DNA from: Microvirga rosea
GTDB lineage: Bacteria; Pseudomonadota; Alphaproteobacteria; Rhizobiales; Beijerinckiaceae
Direction: 5' to 3'
DNA length: 64,000 bases
NCBI RefSeq assembly: GCF_020595095.1
Contig: NZ_JAJDOP010000006.1
Coordinates: 172,335-236,334, forward strand
Of this stretch, positions 26,473 to 34,703 are shown piece after piece. Below the pieces are notes generated by a model. The model was not told the DNA's origin. It saw only the letters and a program-made list of their open reading frames with translations, and did not search any database. Both the position numbers and the translations under genes were made by a program. Every line of letters starts with the position of its first letter. Positions within the stretch are counted from its first letter, which is position 1.

Positions 26473-26488
26473 TTGCACGCGTGTGCAA
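26473..26488. promoter_or_regulatory. Candidate operator upstream of the first permease
   Basis: TTGCAC-GCGT-GTGCAA is a 16-bp inverted repeat with a CG at its centre, the layout usual for LacI-family operators. A second palindrome, TGCAAT-CC-ATTGCA, lies at 26304-26317, and an ATTGCA-CTT-TGCAAT element lies ahead of the second permease (32705-32719). Spacings differ, so a common regulator is only a possibility; the LacI protein encoded at 39793-40818 is the obvious candidate. Confidence 0.35.
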
Positions 26489-26664
26489 ATCTTGCCTCCT
26501 GTGAATGATCCTTCGGGTCCGCTCGGCACCGGAGATAGATCATCAGAGACGAGAGCGAACTGAGTGCCACACGGGCGATGCCCGAGCTGAGCACACCAAA
26601 AGTCAGTCGCAGGTGAGGAACGCTTCGGAGCTGTCCCAGATGGCTCCAGGAGGAACATTCGAGC

Positions 26665-28491
26665 ATGAGCAGTTCTGCGACTAGGACGTCAGCGTATTCC
26701 GTAGCAGGTCCCTTCCTGAGTCGCTTGTGGCACTCCTTCACGCAACCTGAACGTCTTCTGGGCCTTCTGCTGGCTCTCATTCTAGGTGCGTTGGTTCTCG
26801 TTCCTCTCTTCGAACTGATCCGTGAAACCCTGACCGTCCAGCCCTATGATCGCGCCTATTTGCCCAAAGCCCAGCCGGGCGAATTTACGCTGTTCCACTA
26901 CGAGCGTGTATTTGCCGGACGCCTGTCCTGGGCGATCTTTTACAAGCCGTTCTTCAATTCGCTGATCACTGCTTTCGCGGCAACCGCCATCTGCTTGTGC
27001 CTCGGCGCTGGTCTTGCTTGGTTGGTCGTTCGCACGAACATCCCGTTCCGCGATTTTCTGCATACGCTCGTCATGATCCCCTACATGCTGCCATCCTGGG
27101 TGATGGCTTTGGCATGGATCACGTTTTTCAAGAATGATCGTATCGGAGGCGCTTCCGGCGCGTTCGCATACTTCTTCGGGATTCAGCCGCCGGATTGGAT
27201 TGCCTATGGCCCCCTTCCGATCATCATCTGTCTGTCCCTGCATTACTACGTTTACTCGTACCTCTCCGTGTCGAGCTCGATCACGAGCGTCGATAGTCAG
27301 CTGGAAGAGGCGGGAGCCATGGCTGGGCTCTCACGCATGAAGCAACTTCTTTGGATCACAGCTCCGCTTCTGCTTCCCGCCATCGGTTCGGCGGTGGTGA
27401 TGACCTTCATTCGCGTGGTTGGTTCGTTCGGCACGCCCGCCGTTCTTGGAATGCCCGTGCGCTATTACGTTTTGCCGACGCAGATCTACGCCGCCATGGG
27501 CACACGCAACGCCGGCGATGGATTCCTGCTGGCGCTCGTGCTCGTCGTTCTCGCGTGTCTGTTCATCTTCATCAATCAGCGGCTCATCGGCGTCCGCAAA
27601 AGCTTCGTGACGCTTTCCGGCAAGGGCTTTCGGACCAAGGAGATTGATCTCGGTCGTTGGCGTTGGCCCCTTTTCGCCATGGTCATGTTCCTCATGACGG
27701 CGGCGGTAGCTTTCCCGCTTGTTCTTCTGGTACTTCAATCGCTGATCAAGACGGCGGGCAATTACAGCCTCAGCAATCTGACCCTGCATTACTGGTTCGG
27801 AGGCGGGGGCGAGGGGGTCGACCAATTGCAGGCGGCTCTGGTTGATAATGCCAACATCATCGATGCGACCTGGAACAGCCTGAAGCTGTCCTTCCTCACC
27901 GCGATGACGACCGGTATCTTCGGTTTTCTCATCGGATATGTGGTCGTGCGGACGCGTGGCTCTCTCACATCGCGAGCCTTGGAGCTGGTGGCGTTCCTGC
28001 CCTACATCTTCCCGGCGCTCGCCTTCGGGGCAATCTATATCGGCATGTTCGCGCGTCCGTTCGGGCCCATCCCGGCGCTTTACGGGACATTTGCGCTTCT
28101 CGTCCTCATCTGCTCGGTCAAGACGCTGCCCTTCACATCTCGCACCGGGATTGCCGCGCTTCTGCAGATCGACAAGTCTCTTGAAGAGGCTGCCCGCGTC
28201 CAAGGGATCGGCTGGTTCCGGCGCATGCTCAGGATCGTTGTTCCCATTGCGGCTGGCGGGCTGCTCTCCGGCATGTTGCTCAGCTTCATCAGCATCATGC
28301 GGGAATTGTCTCTGATCATCCTGCTCGTAACGCCATCGACCAATGTGCTCGCCGGCGTCATCTACAACTATCAGAATCAGGACATGCCTCAGCTCGTTGG
28401 CGTCGCAACCGTGTTGCTCGTGGCGATCGTGATTGGTGTCAACCTGATCGTTCGCGCTCTTTCAAGAAGAACGCGCATCGGAGCAGCCTGA
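26665..28491 (+). CDS. ABC transporter permease, fused double permease (FbpB/AfuB family), copy 1
   Basis: Inner-membrane permease of 608 residues made of two homologous six-helix halves, each with an EAA loop: QLEEAGAMAGLSRMKQLLWI in the first and LEEAARVQGIGWFRRMLRI in the second. This architecture is the FbpB/SfuB/AfuB type. Such systems are commonly annotated as ferric importers, but AfuABC relatives take up hexose phosphates and others phosphonates or thiamine. First gene of an operon permease, binding protein, ATPase, followed by two phosphatase genes. Strong AGGAGG site before the ATG. Confidence 0.93.
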   Translation: MSSSATRTSAYSVAGPFLSRLWHSFTQPERLLGLLLALILGALVLVPLFELIRETLTVQPYDRAYLPKAQPGEFTLFHYERVFAGRLSWAIFYKPFFNSLITAFAATAICLCLGAGLAWLVVRTNIPFRDFLHTLVMIPYMLPSWVMALAWITFFKNDRIGGASGAFAYFFGIQPPDWIAYGPLPIIICLSLHYYVYSYLSVSSSITSVDSQLEEAGAMAGLSRMKQLLWITAPLLLPAIGSAVVMTFIRVVGSFGTPAVLGMPVRYYVLPTQIYAAMGTRNAGDGFLLALVLVVLACLFIFINQRLIGVRKSFVTLSGKGFRTKEIDLGRWRWPLFAMVMFLMTAAVAFPLVLLVLQSLIKTAGNYSLSNLTLHYWFGGGGEGVDQLQAALVDNANIIDATWNSLKLSFLTAMTTGIFGFLIGYVVVRTRGSLTSRALELVAFLPYIFPALAFGAIYIGMFARPFGPIPALYGTFALLVLICSVKTLPFTSRTGIAALLQIDKSLEEAARVQGIGWFRRMLRIVVPIAAGGLLSGMLLSFISIMRELSLIILLVTPSTNVLAGVIYNYQNQDMPQLVGVATVLLVAIVIGVNLIVRALSRRTRIGAA

Positions 28492-28539
28492 TCGCTCTGG
28501 CTGCGCCCATACAACGAGAAGAACCGGAGGAAGCTTACC

Positions 28540-29778
28540 ATGATCCCGACACTACGAAGCGCCAAAGCACTGTTCGCGGCTGGAGCACTCGCCGTAACTC
28601 TCTCGGCGCCCGTGCTGGCGCAGCAGGCAGACCCGAAGTGGGACGCCTGGTTGCAGAAGAGTCAGCTCGGACCCTACCAGAAGGACGAGAAATGGGACGA
28701 CGTGGTCGCCAACGCCAAGAAGGAAGGCGAAGTCGTCGTATACTCGTCCACCGGTACGATGTTGAAAGTGGCTGAGGATTTCGCGAAATTCTATCCGGAG
28801 ATCAAGGTCAAGGCATACGATCTCGGCTCGGAAAAAACGATCGAGAAGGTCGTGCGCGAGCACCAAGCCGCTGTCTATGCGGCCGACGTCGTCTATTCCG
28901 GCGGCACCGAGCAGATGGTTTTCGATCTTTTGCCAAACCACCGCATCGTCAATTACGTGCCGTCCTACCTGAAGGACAAGGTTCCTGATGAGTACCGTGA
29001 GCCGCTTCTAACCCATGTGATCGAAGCATACGGTATTTTCTATAACTCGGAGACCTATCCGCAGCCGCCGATAAAGAGCATTTGGGAGTTGACCGAGCCG
29101 CAATGGAAGGGCCGCTTCTCAATGAAGTCGCCGGCGGGGTCTCTCACCACGCTCATGACGCTTGCAGCCATCGTCGAGCATTCGGACGAGATGCAGAAAG
29201 CCTATGAAGAACATTATGGCAAGAAGCTGGAGCTTTCGTCGGGCATTGAGAATGCCGGTTACGAGTTCCTTCATCGGCTGATCGGCAACGACATCGTCAT
29301 CTCTGATAACAGTTCCAAGATCGCAACGGCCGTTGGACTGCGCGGGCAGGCCAAGCCTCCGATGGCGTTCTCGGTGATCCACTACTTGACCAAGAACCAG
29401 AGCGACAACTATGCGAATGCGATTCCATACGATCTGAAACCCTCCGCGCTCTATTCCTACTCGACCTATGTGGCCATTGCCGGGCAGGCGCCGCACCCCA
29501 ATGCCGCGAAACTCTTCGTGGCCTTTCTAATGGGCAGCAAGGACTTGAACCTATCCTCGGAACTAAAGCCGCCGTTCCGGTCGGGCAAGTCGTTGGAACT
29601 CCTTCAGGGAATGGCCGCCTTCTATCAGATCGGGACCTTCTCGCCTCGTACCGATGTTCCGCCGCCGCCCTACAGCGAGATGTGGCCAAAGGCCAAGAAG
29701 CTCACCGCGTCGCCCGAATTCGTAAAGGACAATATCGCCAAGATCAGCGATTTCTGGATGGCTGAGACAAGCCGATAA
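28540..29778 (+). CDS. ABC transporter substrate-binding protein (Fbp/Afu-like), copy 1
   Basis: Periplasmic protein of 412 residues. Signal peptide KALFAAGALAVTLSAPVLAQ, cleaved after LAQ. The mature N-terminus has about 40 extra residues (ADPKWDAWLQKSQLGPYQKD) before the usual first strand (GEVVVYSSTGTM), which is longer than in ferric-binding proteins. The dityrosine pair that binds iron in FbpA is not evident near the C-terminus; instead SALYSYSTYVAIA is present. That weakens an iron role. GGAGG site before the ATG; lies between its permease and ATPase genes. Confidence 0.9.
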   Translation: MIPTLRSAKALFAAGALAVTLSAPVLAQQADPKWDAWLQKSQLGPYQKDEKWDDVVANAKKEGEVVVYSSTGTMLKVAEDFAKFYPEIKVKAYDLGSEKTIEKVVREHQAAVYAADVVYSGGTEQMVFDLLPNHRIVNYVPSYLKDKVPDEYREPLLTHVIEAYGIFYNSETYPQPPIKSIWELTEPQWKGRFSMKSPAGSLTTLMTLAAIVEHSDEMQKAYEEHYGKKLELSSGIENAGYEFLHRLIGNDIVISDNSSKIATAVGLRGQAKPPMAFSVIHYLTKNQSDNYANAIPYDLKPSALYSYSTYVAIAGQAPHPNAAKLFVAFLMGSKDLNLSSELKPPFRSGKSLELLQGMAAFYQIGTFSPRTDVPPPPYSEMWPKAKKLTASPEFVKDNIAKISDFWMAETSR

Positions 29779-29813
29779 TTCCTTCCCGGATACCTTCGAG
29801 CGAGAAACATCTT

Positions 29814-30941
29814 ATGTCTGAAATCGTCCTCAGAAACATCACGAAATCCTATGGAAGCCATACGGCAATTCCCGGCCTGGATCTCGACATTCCAAAGGGT
29901 AGCTTCGTGACGCTTCTGGGGCCGTCCGGATGCGGCAAGACGACCACCTTGCGCGTCATCGCCGGTCTGGAGCAGGCGACGACCGGCGAGGTGTCCCTTG
30001 GCGGGAAGACCGTCTACTCCAGCCGGACCGGGACGTTCGTGCCGCCCGAGCGGCGCGGGCTCGGCTTTATCTTCCAAAGCTATGCCCTTTGGCCCAACAT
30101 GAAGGTCGATAGAAATATCACCTTGGCGTTGTCGGAGGCCAAGCAGTCACCGCCGGTGATCAAGGAGCGCCTGGCGGAAGCTCTGGCAAAGGTTCAGCTC
30201 ACGGGTCTTGCCGATCGCTATCCTTCGGAGCTGTCGGGCGGCCAGCAACAGCGTGTGGCGGTCGCCCGTTTGATCGCGGCCCGCAATTCCATTCTTCTGA
30301 TGGATGAACCGTTGTCGAACCTCGATGCGAAGCTCAGGACGGAAATGCGCACTGAGCTCAAGCGTCTGCATCGTGAGCTCGAAGCCACGACGGTCTACGT
30401 CACTCATGATCAGGTCGAAGCGCTGACGATGTCCGATATTATCGTCGTGATGAAGGACGGTATTATTCAGCAGCAGGGATCGCCCTACGAAATCTACCAC
30501 GATCCGGCTAATCTCTTTGTTGCGGAGTTCATCGGCGATCCGAAGATCAATCTCCTTGATGGCGTGCTTGCCACCGTTGCCGGGGAGCATGTCATTCGTT
30601 TCGAGGGGATGGAAATTCCAGTCGCGGCCGGGCTGGAACGGGCAGAAGGACCGGTGACGCTAGCGATCCGACCGGAAAATATCTCCATTGTCGAGCGGCC
30701 GGGCCCGGCTAGCCTCCCGGCGGAGGTTGACATCGTTCAGCCGACTGGTTCGCAAACGATCATTTCCCTCTCGGTCAAAGGGCATAGGATCACAGCCCTG
30801 ATCCCGCGCTTCGAAACCAGTTTGCCGAAAAAATCGATCTGGATCGACTTTCCTGCTGACCGCCTTTCGTTTTTCGACAAGGGAACCGGTCAGCGCATTC
30901 CACTGAAGGGACCGGCGCTTGAGGCGTCCCATGCCGCCTGA
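29814..30941 (+). CDS. ABC transporter ATP-binding protein (FbpC/PotA-like), copy 1
   Basis: ATPase of 375 residues: Walker A GPSGCGKTT, Q-loop IFQSYALWPNMKV, signature LSGGQQQR, Walker B ILLMDEPLSNLD, H-loop YVTHDQ. The C-terminal 130 residues form a TOBE-type domain (VTLAIRPENISIV). It is over 50 percent similar by eye to the ATPase at 34703, including the unusual RTGTFVPPERR and RQGIFIPPERR segments, supporting that the two importers are paralogous. Followed by a perfect hairpin and then the phosphatase gene. Confidence 0.93.
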   Translation: MSEIVLRNITKSYGSHTAIPGLDLDIPKGSFVTLLGPSGCGKTTTLRVIAGLEQATTGEVSLGGKTVYSSRTGTFVPPERRGLGFIFQSYALWPNMKVDRNITLALSEAKQSPPVIKERLAEALAKVQLTGLADRYPSELSGGQQQRVAVARLIAARNSILLMDEPLSNLDAKLRTEMRTELKRLHRELEATTVYVTHDQVEALTMSDIIVVMKDGIIQQQGSPYEIYHDPANLFVAEFIGDPKINLLDGVLATVAGEHVIRFEGMEIPVAAGLERAEGPVTLAIRPENISIVERPGPASLPAEVDIVQPTGSQTIISLSVKGHRITALIPRFETSLPKKSIWIDFPADRLSFFDKGTGQRIPLKGPALEASHAA

Positions 30942-30946
30942 AGATC

Positions 30947-30969
30947 AAGGCATTCCTACCGAATGCCTT
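30947..30969. promoter_or_regulatory. Intercistronic hairpin between ATPase and phosphatase genes
   Basis: AAGGCATTC and GAATGCCTT are perfect 9-bp complements around a five-base loop, six bases after the ATPase stop. No T tract follows. It may attenuate read-through from the transporter genes into the phosphatase genes or stabilise the upstream message. Confidence 0.5.
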
Positions 30970-31007
30970 CAACAAACATGACGCGAGACTGAGGACCACA
31001 ATTTCGC

Positions 31008-31631
31008 ATGACGAACCCGTTCAAATTCAACCGCCCGCCTATGAGCCTCATCGTCGAGGATCTGCCTCCTTTCGGCGTCAAACTTTTCGTAGGAGGCGCC
31101 GCGGCTGCGGCCGATAGGGATCTTCTCGAGCGCAATGATATCGCCATTGCCGTCAATTGTGCGGTGAATCTGGATATCGACTATCTGACGGGAGCCGGGG
31201 AGTCGGAAGTGACCTCCGTGCACGGGCCAATCCGAAACTACAAGCTTGGTCTCATCGATGATGCGGGAAACCCCGATACCATGCTGCTCGCCGGTTACTA
31301 TCTCCTGGATGGAGCACTCCATCAGCAATTGCCGGATCGGAGTACATATCCACATCGCAGGCGGGGCAACGTGCTCCTGCATTGTCGCGGTGGGCGCAGC
31401 CGTTCGGTCATTCTCGCCGCTCTCTATATCCACATCCAGATGCCGGACCGATTCCCGACCCTCGATGCCGCGATCGATCATCTGCGCGCCACTCGTGAAT
31501 TGCATCCGAGTGAGTGGATGGAAACGCCAAAGCCCATGCTTGTCGAAGCCGCTCGCCACGCCGCGTCCTGGATCAGGCGGATCGAGCAGGAAAAGCACCC
31601 AGCTCCGAAGCTCGCAGCTTCCCAAGGTTAA
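31008..31631 (+). CDS. Dual-specificity phosphatase-like protein
   Basis: Cytosolic protein of 207 residues with a cysteine-based phosphatase loop HCRGGRSRS: catalytic Cys126 and Arg132 in CX5R spacing. An aspartate pair at residues 84-85 (GLIDDAG) is in the right region to be the general acid. The fold resembles compact dual-specificity or plant/bacterial inositol-phosphate phosphatases. Its place between an ABC importer and an inositol-monophosphatase-family gene argues for a metabolite substrate such as an inositol or sugar phosphate rather than a phosphoprotein. The downstream gene starts 14 bases after the stop. Confidence 0.8.
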   Translation: MTNPFKFNRPPMSLIVEDLPPFGVKLFVGGAAAAADRDLLERNDIAIAVNCAVNLDIDYLTGAGESEVTSVHGPIRNYKLGLIDDAGNPDTMLLAGYYLLDGALHQQLPDRSTYPHRRRGNVLLHCRGGRSRSVILAALYIHIQMPDRFPTLDAAIDHLRATRELHPSEWMETPKPMLVEAARHAASWIRRIEQEKHPAPKLAASQG

Positions 31632-31645
31632 GCAGGAATCTCACG

Positions 31646-32476
31646 ATGTTGGCAAACAATATGGCTCAGGCGGTGAACGTGGTCGCTGAAAGCCTCGACG
31701 AAGGGGCCGGTCTGAGACTTCCTGTTGCATGCGCAGCAGCGCGCGAAGCAGGGTTTCTGGCTCGGCGCAGGTTCAACGGACGCCCCGGTCTCTCCAGTAT
31801 CAATCTCAAGGGCCATCAAGACTATCTCTCGGCGGTCGACGCCGAGGTGGAGGGGCTGTTGAGGTCCCGCTTGCTGTCAAGCTTTCCGGACGATTCCTTC
31901 TTCGGCGAGGAAGGAGGAGGCTCGTTCGACAATAACGTGTGGGTTGTCGACCCGATCGACGGCACAGCAAATTTCGTTCGCGGCATCGCGCAGTTCTGTA
32001 TCTCACTTGCCTATGTGCGGGATGGGAAGACCCAGATTGGGATCATCTATGACCCCATGGCGGATGAATTGTTCGTTGCCGAACGGGGCAGGGGGGCGAC
32101 GCTCAATGGTGAACCCATTCGCGTGAGCGGCCTCGACGACATCAAATCTTCGACAATCGAGGCAGGATGGTCCAACCGTTTGCCCTTCAGTCGCTATGTG
32201 GAGATGGTCGCCCGCCTTCTGGACGATGGGGCAGGAATCCGACGGGGCGGATCAGGTGCGCTCGCGCTCGCCTACGTCTCAGCCGGCCGGATAGACGGAT
32301 ATTGCGAGCTGCACATGAATTCTTGGGACGCGCTAGCCGGAATGCTGTTGATCGAGGAGGCTGGCGGGTGGGTCAATGATTTTCTCGCCAACGACGGTCT
32401 GCGCGACGGCAACAGCGTTCTTGGTTGCACGCCGGGCTTGCGGAACAGCCTGACACGTCTGACCGGTGTCGCCTGA
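31646..32476 (+). CDS. Inositol monophosphatase family protein, copy 1
   Basis: Magnesium-dependent, lithium-sensitive-type phosphatase of 276 residues. Metal-site motifs are present: the glutamates of FFGEEGGG, the aspartates of WVVDPIDGTANFV and the WDALAGMLLIEEAGG motif near the C-terminus. I start at the ATG at 31646 (MLANNMAQAV) rather than further upstream, where sequence overlaps the preceding gene. Substrates in this family include inositol-1-phosphate, fructose-1,6-bisphosphate, histidinol phosphate and PAP. Genomic setting favours an imported polyol or sugar phosphate. Confidence 0.9.
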   Translation: MLANNMAQAVNVVAESLDEGAGLRLPVACAAAREAGFLARRRFNGRPGLSSINLKGHQDYLSAVDAEVEGLLRSRLLSSFPDDSFFGEEGGGSFDNNVWVVDPIDGTANFVRGIAQFCISLAYVRDGKTQIGIIYDPMADELFVAERGRGATLNGEPIRVSGLDDIKSSTIEAGWSNRLPFSRYVEMVARLLDDGAGIRRGGSGALALAYVSAGRIDGYCELHMNSWDALAGMLLIEEAGGWVNDFLANDGLRDGNSVLGCTPGLRNSLTRLTGVA

Positions 32477-32837
32477 TACGCGACAAATCAGCGTTATCGC
32501 CGATCGCCAGCGAGAGCATTGTATCAAAGGAGAAACCGCAAGGAAGTTTGAACTGCAGACGTAGACCTGTGGAAGCGAGGCAAAGATCAGGAATCGGATC
32601 AGCATCCGAAAGAACCTGGCGGCCTTCAATCGACAAGATTGCACAGGTAACGAGGACCAAGGGAGGATAATGTGAGACGTATTACGGCCACAACCATTGG
32701 CTGGATTGCACTTTGCAATCATGCCCACCTGCGCAAAGTTGGGCTGCACGATGTTCCTGATGAACTCAGGGGAACGAATATTCTTCGGCCGCTGCCAGGA
32801 GGTGCAACTTCTATACGATCAATGCGGGTGACGGCCT
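32477..32837. other. Intergenic region before the second importer
   Basis: The 361 bases between the first phosphatase block and the second permease contain a palindrome (ATTGCA-CTT-TGCAAT, 32705-32719) and a 59-codon open frame with a strong ribosome site (see 32672-32851). No terminator is obvious, so transcription may continue from the first cassette. An internal promoter probably lies here. Confidence 0.5.
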
Positions 32838-32851
32838 ATGCAACCTCTTAG
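32672..32851 (+). CDS. Possible 59-codon upstream ORF overlapping the second permease start
   Basis: A GTG at 32672, five bases after GGGAGG, opens a 59-codon frame that starts VRRITATTIGWIALCNHAHL and ends TAG at 32851, inside the permease gene that starts at 32838. The permease itself has a weak ribosome site, so translation of this frame could couple to it. An overlapping ATG-TGA at 32670 also lies under the same site. There is no recognisable family, so it could be chance. Confidence 0.3.
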   Translation: MRRITATTIGWIALCNHAHLRKVGLHDVPDELRGTNILRPLPGGATSIRSMRVTAYATS

Positions 32852-34703
32852 CTCGTCCGCCAAAGACCCTGACACGGTAGATGGCGAACCCCGTGTCGCC
32901 TTCGTGCAACCGTCGTCGTATGAGCGCCTCCGGTACAGATTGATGTCGGCCCTGAGGGAGCCGACGACCATTATTGGTCTCTTGACAGCTCTTCTGTTTG
33001 CTTACCTGATCGTCGTGCCGGTAGCATCCATGCTGACCGATGCGGTGCACGTTCAATTTGGCGACGAAAGGCGAGTGGGCAAACCGTTCGGCGAGCTGAC
33101 CGTTTATTACCTTTCGAGAGCATTCGTTTCACCGATCTCGAGTACATTGTTCTGGACACCGCTCTTGAACACGCTCTCGGTATCCTTCGGCGCCATCCTT
33201 CTTTCGTTTCTCGTCGGCAGCCCACTGGCTTGGCTTCTTAGCCGAACCGACATGTTTGGACGCAAGTGGTTCGCCACGGCGCTGATCGTTCCGTACATGC
33301 TGCCGGCCTGGACCTTCGCCCTCGCCTGGACGACCTTGTTCAAGAACCGGACGGTGGGCGGACAGCCTGGGTGGATCGAGGCGCTGGGATTTACCCCGCC
33401 GGATTGGCTGGCTTATGGCCAGGTGCCCATCACCATCGTTCTGGCCCTGCACTATACTCCCTTCATTATATTGCTGTTCGGAACGGCCCTCCGGCGGTTC
33501 GACTCTCAGCTCGAGGATTCCGCGCGAATTCTCGGTGCGCGGCAGCACCAGGTCGCCTGGCAGATCATCCTGCCGCTCATGCGCCCGGCGTTGCTCTCAG
33601 CCATGGTGCTGATTTTCGCCAAGTGCTTGGGTGAATTCGGTGTGCCTTATGTTCTCGGCCTGCCGGTCAAGTTCGAAGTGCTCTCGACATCGCTGTTCAG
33701 GAGCATATCGTCCCGCCAGAGCGGGGTGGCGGCCGTTCTTGCAGGGGCGATCATGCTGATCGGTGTCATCACGCTCCTGGTAGACGCCAAATTGGTGAAG
33801 GAAGCGCGCCGGTTCGTCACGGTCGGCTCCAAAGGCACGATGAACCGGCTGACACGCCTCGGACGGATGCGGATCGTCGCGGCTCTGTTCGCCGGAACGG
33901 TCTTTGCTCTCAGCGTCGGACTCCCATTGCTGACGCTCTTTTTGTCCACCATCATGGAGGCGCCTGGCCGCTTCACCCTGGACAACTTTACCCTCGACTA
34001 CTGGATAGGGCGCGATCTGAACAATGTCGCTCTCAAGACAGGTATCCTCCTGAGTCCTGATCTCTGGAATGCAGCCTGGAACACCATGTGGATCGTCGGC
34101 TTGGCCTCGATAACTTCCGGCATCCTTGGGCTTCTCGTCGGGTACGTCGCTGTCCGGACGCCGTTTCGGCCGCTCGCGACGTTCCTGCGTCAGGTCACGT
34201 TCCTGCCTTATCTCGTTCCCGGCATTGCGTTCGCGACCGCGTATCTCTCGCTGTTCGCCGTGCAGCGCGGGCCTATTCCGGCCCTCTATGGCACGACGGC
34301 GATCCTCATGCTGGCTCTCATCGCTGATCAGATGCCGTATGCGTCGCGTGCCGGCGTTTCGGCCATGATGCAGCTGGGAAAGGACCCGGAAGAGGCAGCG
34401 CAAATTGCCGGCGCGGGGTGGCTTCGGCGCATGCTGATGATCGTCATTCCCATTCAAAAGGGGTCATTAGTGACAGGAATCCTGCTTCCTTTCATCTCGG
34501 GCATCAAAGGTCTTAGCCTGTTTGTTGTGCTGGCGGTTCCGAGCACGGACGTCCTCACGACGTTCTCCTTACGCCTTGTGGATTATCATTACACCCAGGC
34601 CGCGAATGCCGTCGTTCTGATCGTTGCAGGCATTGCCTATGCAGGAACGCTCTTGGGGCAAAAACTCACGCGGACCAACATCGCTGAAGGACTAGGTGGC
34701 TAA
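32838..34703 (+). CDS. ABC transporter permease, fused double permease (FbpB/AfuB family), copy 2
   Basis: Inner-membrane protein of 621 residues with the same two-halves plan as the protein at 26665. EAA loops read QLEDSARILGARQHQVAWQI and PEEAAQIAGAGWLRRMLMI. Segments such as VPYMLPAWTFALAWTTLFKN (first copy: IPYMLPSWVMALAWITFFKN) and PPDWLAYGQVPI (PPDWIAYGPLPI) show clear paralogy with copy 1. The stop overlaps the ATPase start by one base (TAATG). In this cassette the order is permease, ATPase, binding protein, unlike copy 1. Confidence 0.93.
   Translation: MQPLSSSAKDPDTVDGEPRVAFVQPSSYERLRYRLMSALREPTTIIGLLTALLFAYLIVVPVASMLTDAVHVQFGDERRVGKPFGELTVYYLSRAFVSPISSTLFWTPLLNTLSVSFGAILLSFLVGSPLAWLLSRTDMFGRKWFATALIVPYMLPAWTFALAWTTLFKNRTVGGQPGWIEALGFTPPDWLAYGQVPITIVLALHYTPFIILLFGTALRRFDSQLEDSARILGARQHQVAWQIILPLMRPALLSAMVLIFAKCLGEFGVPYVLGLPVKFEVLSTSLFRSISSRQSGVAAVLAGAIMLIGVITLLVDAKLVKEARRFVTVGSKGTMNRLTRLGRMRIVAALFAGTVFALSVGLPLLTLFLSTIMEAPGRFTLDNFTLDYWIGRDLNNVALKTGILLSPDLWNAAWNTMWIVGLASITSGILGLLVGYVAVRTPFRPLATFLRQVTFLPYLVPGIAFATAYLSLFAVQRGPIPALYGTTAILMLALIADQMPYASRAGVSAMMQLGKDPEEAAQIAGAGWLRRMLMIVIPIQKGSLVTGILLPFISGIKGLSLFVVLAVPSTDVLTTFSLRLVDYHYTQAANAVVLIVAGIAYAGTLLGQKLTRTNIAEGLGG

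Larger units (their letters stand above)
25715..26664. other. Long intergenic region upstream of the first Fbp/Afu-type importer
   Basis: I find no protein gene with coding character in this 950-base stretch, on either strand. It contains a textbook intrinsic terminator at 26203-26232, preceded by C/T-rich sequence and small stems, so a small RNA is likely. Two palindromes built from TTGCA half sites (26304-26317 and 26473-26488) lie nearer the permease gene. The permease start at 26665 has a strong AGGAGG site. Confidence 0.6.
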
